Shown: in pieces, positions 5,042 to 5,390 of the stretch
Numbering within the stretch: position 1 is the stretch's first letter
Layout: every line of letters starts with the position of its first letter
Assembly: GCA_025352865.1 (NCBI GenBank)
Contig: JANXSB010000695.1
Span: forward strand, 1 to 5,390
Origin: Chthoniobacter sp.
GTDB taxonomy: Bacteria > Verrucomicrobiota > Verrucomicrobiia > Chthoniobacterales > Chthoniobacteraceae
Length of the DNA stretch: 5,390 nucleotides
Direction of reading: 5' to 3'
Made by a program: the position numbers and the translations under genes
The notes under the pieces: generated by a model
What the model was told of the DNA's origin: nothing
The model's input: only the letters and a program-made list of their open reading frames with translations
Databases searched by the model: none

Positions 5042-5390
5042 TTACCGCGCCGATTGATCCAGCGAGACGATGCCGCACTTGATGTGCTTCAAGCCCATGT
5101 AGGGATTCTCCACCTCGCGCGAGGTCTGCATCCACGCGCTGTAACGATCCATCGGACAATTCTCGCACGGTTCCGGGCAGCCTTGGATGGCGCAGTGCAT
5201 AACGAGGTAGCCCGTGCGTCCGCGAGTGAGCGCGACGATGGCCTCACTCAACGGCACGAAATGTTCCCGCGCCGCTGCGAGCGAATCACTGCGGGCGACG
5301 GTCTTCGCGGGCTCCGCGTAAATAGGTTCCGCGTCCTTGATTGCCGCCAGCGTTTCCGCCGCGTGCCGCGCTTCCTCTAAGTGCTCGTTG
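5042..5390 (-). CDS. DUF3347-like metal-locus protein, C-terminal part (5' end beyond window)
   Basis: The frame is open from the right edge (first full codon 5387-5389) to TAA at 5042-5044, 115 residues. A helical first part (EHLEEARHAAETLAA ... SLAAAREHFVPLSEAIVAL) is followed by the C-terminal signature of the DUF3347 family: CENCPMDRYSAWMQ, then ENPYMGLKHIKCG. DUF3347 proteins are small periplasmic or lipid-anchored proteins, and the domain also occurs in CusB-like efflux adaptors; their CPM...W...NPYxG...CG elements are thought to relate to metal handling. An additional Cys-rich insertion HCAIQGCPEPCENC precedes CPM. A GTG at 5257 lies inside the domain and is unlikely to be the start, because homology-like sequence continues upstream to the edge. 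It is followed 41 bp later by the csoR remnant and then by the YHS gene on the same strand. Whether it is stand-alone or the tail of an efflux adaptor cannot be seen. Confidence 0.75.
   Translation of the reverse strand, partial: NEHLEEARHAAETLAAIKDAEPIYAEPAKTVARSDSLAAAREHFVPLSEAIVALTRGRTGYLVMHCAIQGCPEPCENCPMDRYSAWMQTSREVENPYMGLKHIKCGIVSLDQSAR

Noticed and set aside
5001..5168. Extension of the YHS frame upstream of ATG 5000
   Set aside because: It overlaps the DUF3347 coding region in another frame, across its conserved CPM and NPYMG motifs.
5024..5380. 118-codon plus-strand open frame at the right edge
   Set aside because: It is antisense to the DUF3347-like gene, which carries conserved motifs on the minus strand.
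1..5390. tRNA, rRNA, CRISPR arrays, insertion-sequence ends or long direct repeats
   Set aside because: None was seen on either strand by reading; no transposase motif or repeated spacer pattern is present.

Overview
The window reads as chromosomal DNA from an environmental Gram-negative bacterium. Evidence for this: an exported protein that looks like an outer-membrane barrel and ends in Phe, moderately GC-rich coding DNA, and start codons almost without Shine-Dalgarno sequences. Bacterial tyrosinase and lysyl-oxidase homologues, an EF-hand exported protein and weak RBSs would suit the Verrucomicrobiota or a neighbouring soil phylum. That placement is inference; no ribosomal or marker gene is present.

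Layout: (1) Bases 1-175, minus strand: the 5' part of an exported protein with a His-rich mature N-terminus. (2) A divergent intergenic region (176-295) containing a strong hairpin/dyad. (3) A plus-strand four-gene array (296-3780): tyrosinase, a small acyl-carrier-protein-like protein with Gln at the usual phosphopantetheine Ser, an exported EF-hand plus beta-barrel protein, and a lysyl-oxidase-like enzyme with its copper His triad and both quinone-cofactor residues. (4) Converging on it, a minus-strand JAMM/JAB isopeptidase-like gene with a damaged 5' end and a 31-residue ORF behind it. (5) A poorly explained stretch (4310-4541) with one weak plus-strand ORF. (6) A minus-strand metal-handling block (4542-5390): a DUF3347-like protein running off the edge, the first ~22 codons of a CsoR-family metal-sensing repressor, and a YHS-domain protein with a Cys-rich tail.

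The common thread is copper. Tyrosinase and lysyl oxidase are both copper enzymes, and in eukaryotes both make reactive quinones or aldehydes that crosslink proteins. The YHS, DUF3347 and CsoR families are typical of copper and heavy-metal handling loci. The most unusual part is the tyrosinase / ACP-like / EF-hand barrel / lysyl-oxidase array, a plausible undescribed oxidative-modification system. Its substrate, cellular location and operon status are not shown by the sequence. The right half looks partly decayed (truncated csoR, JAB gene without a proper start).
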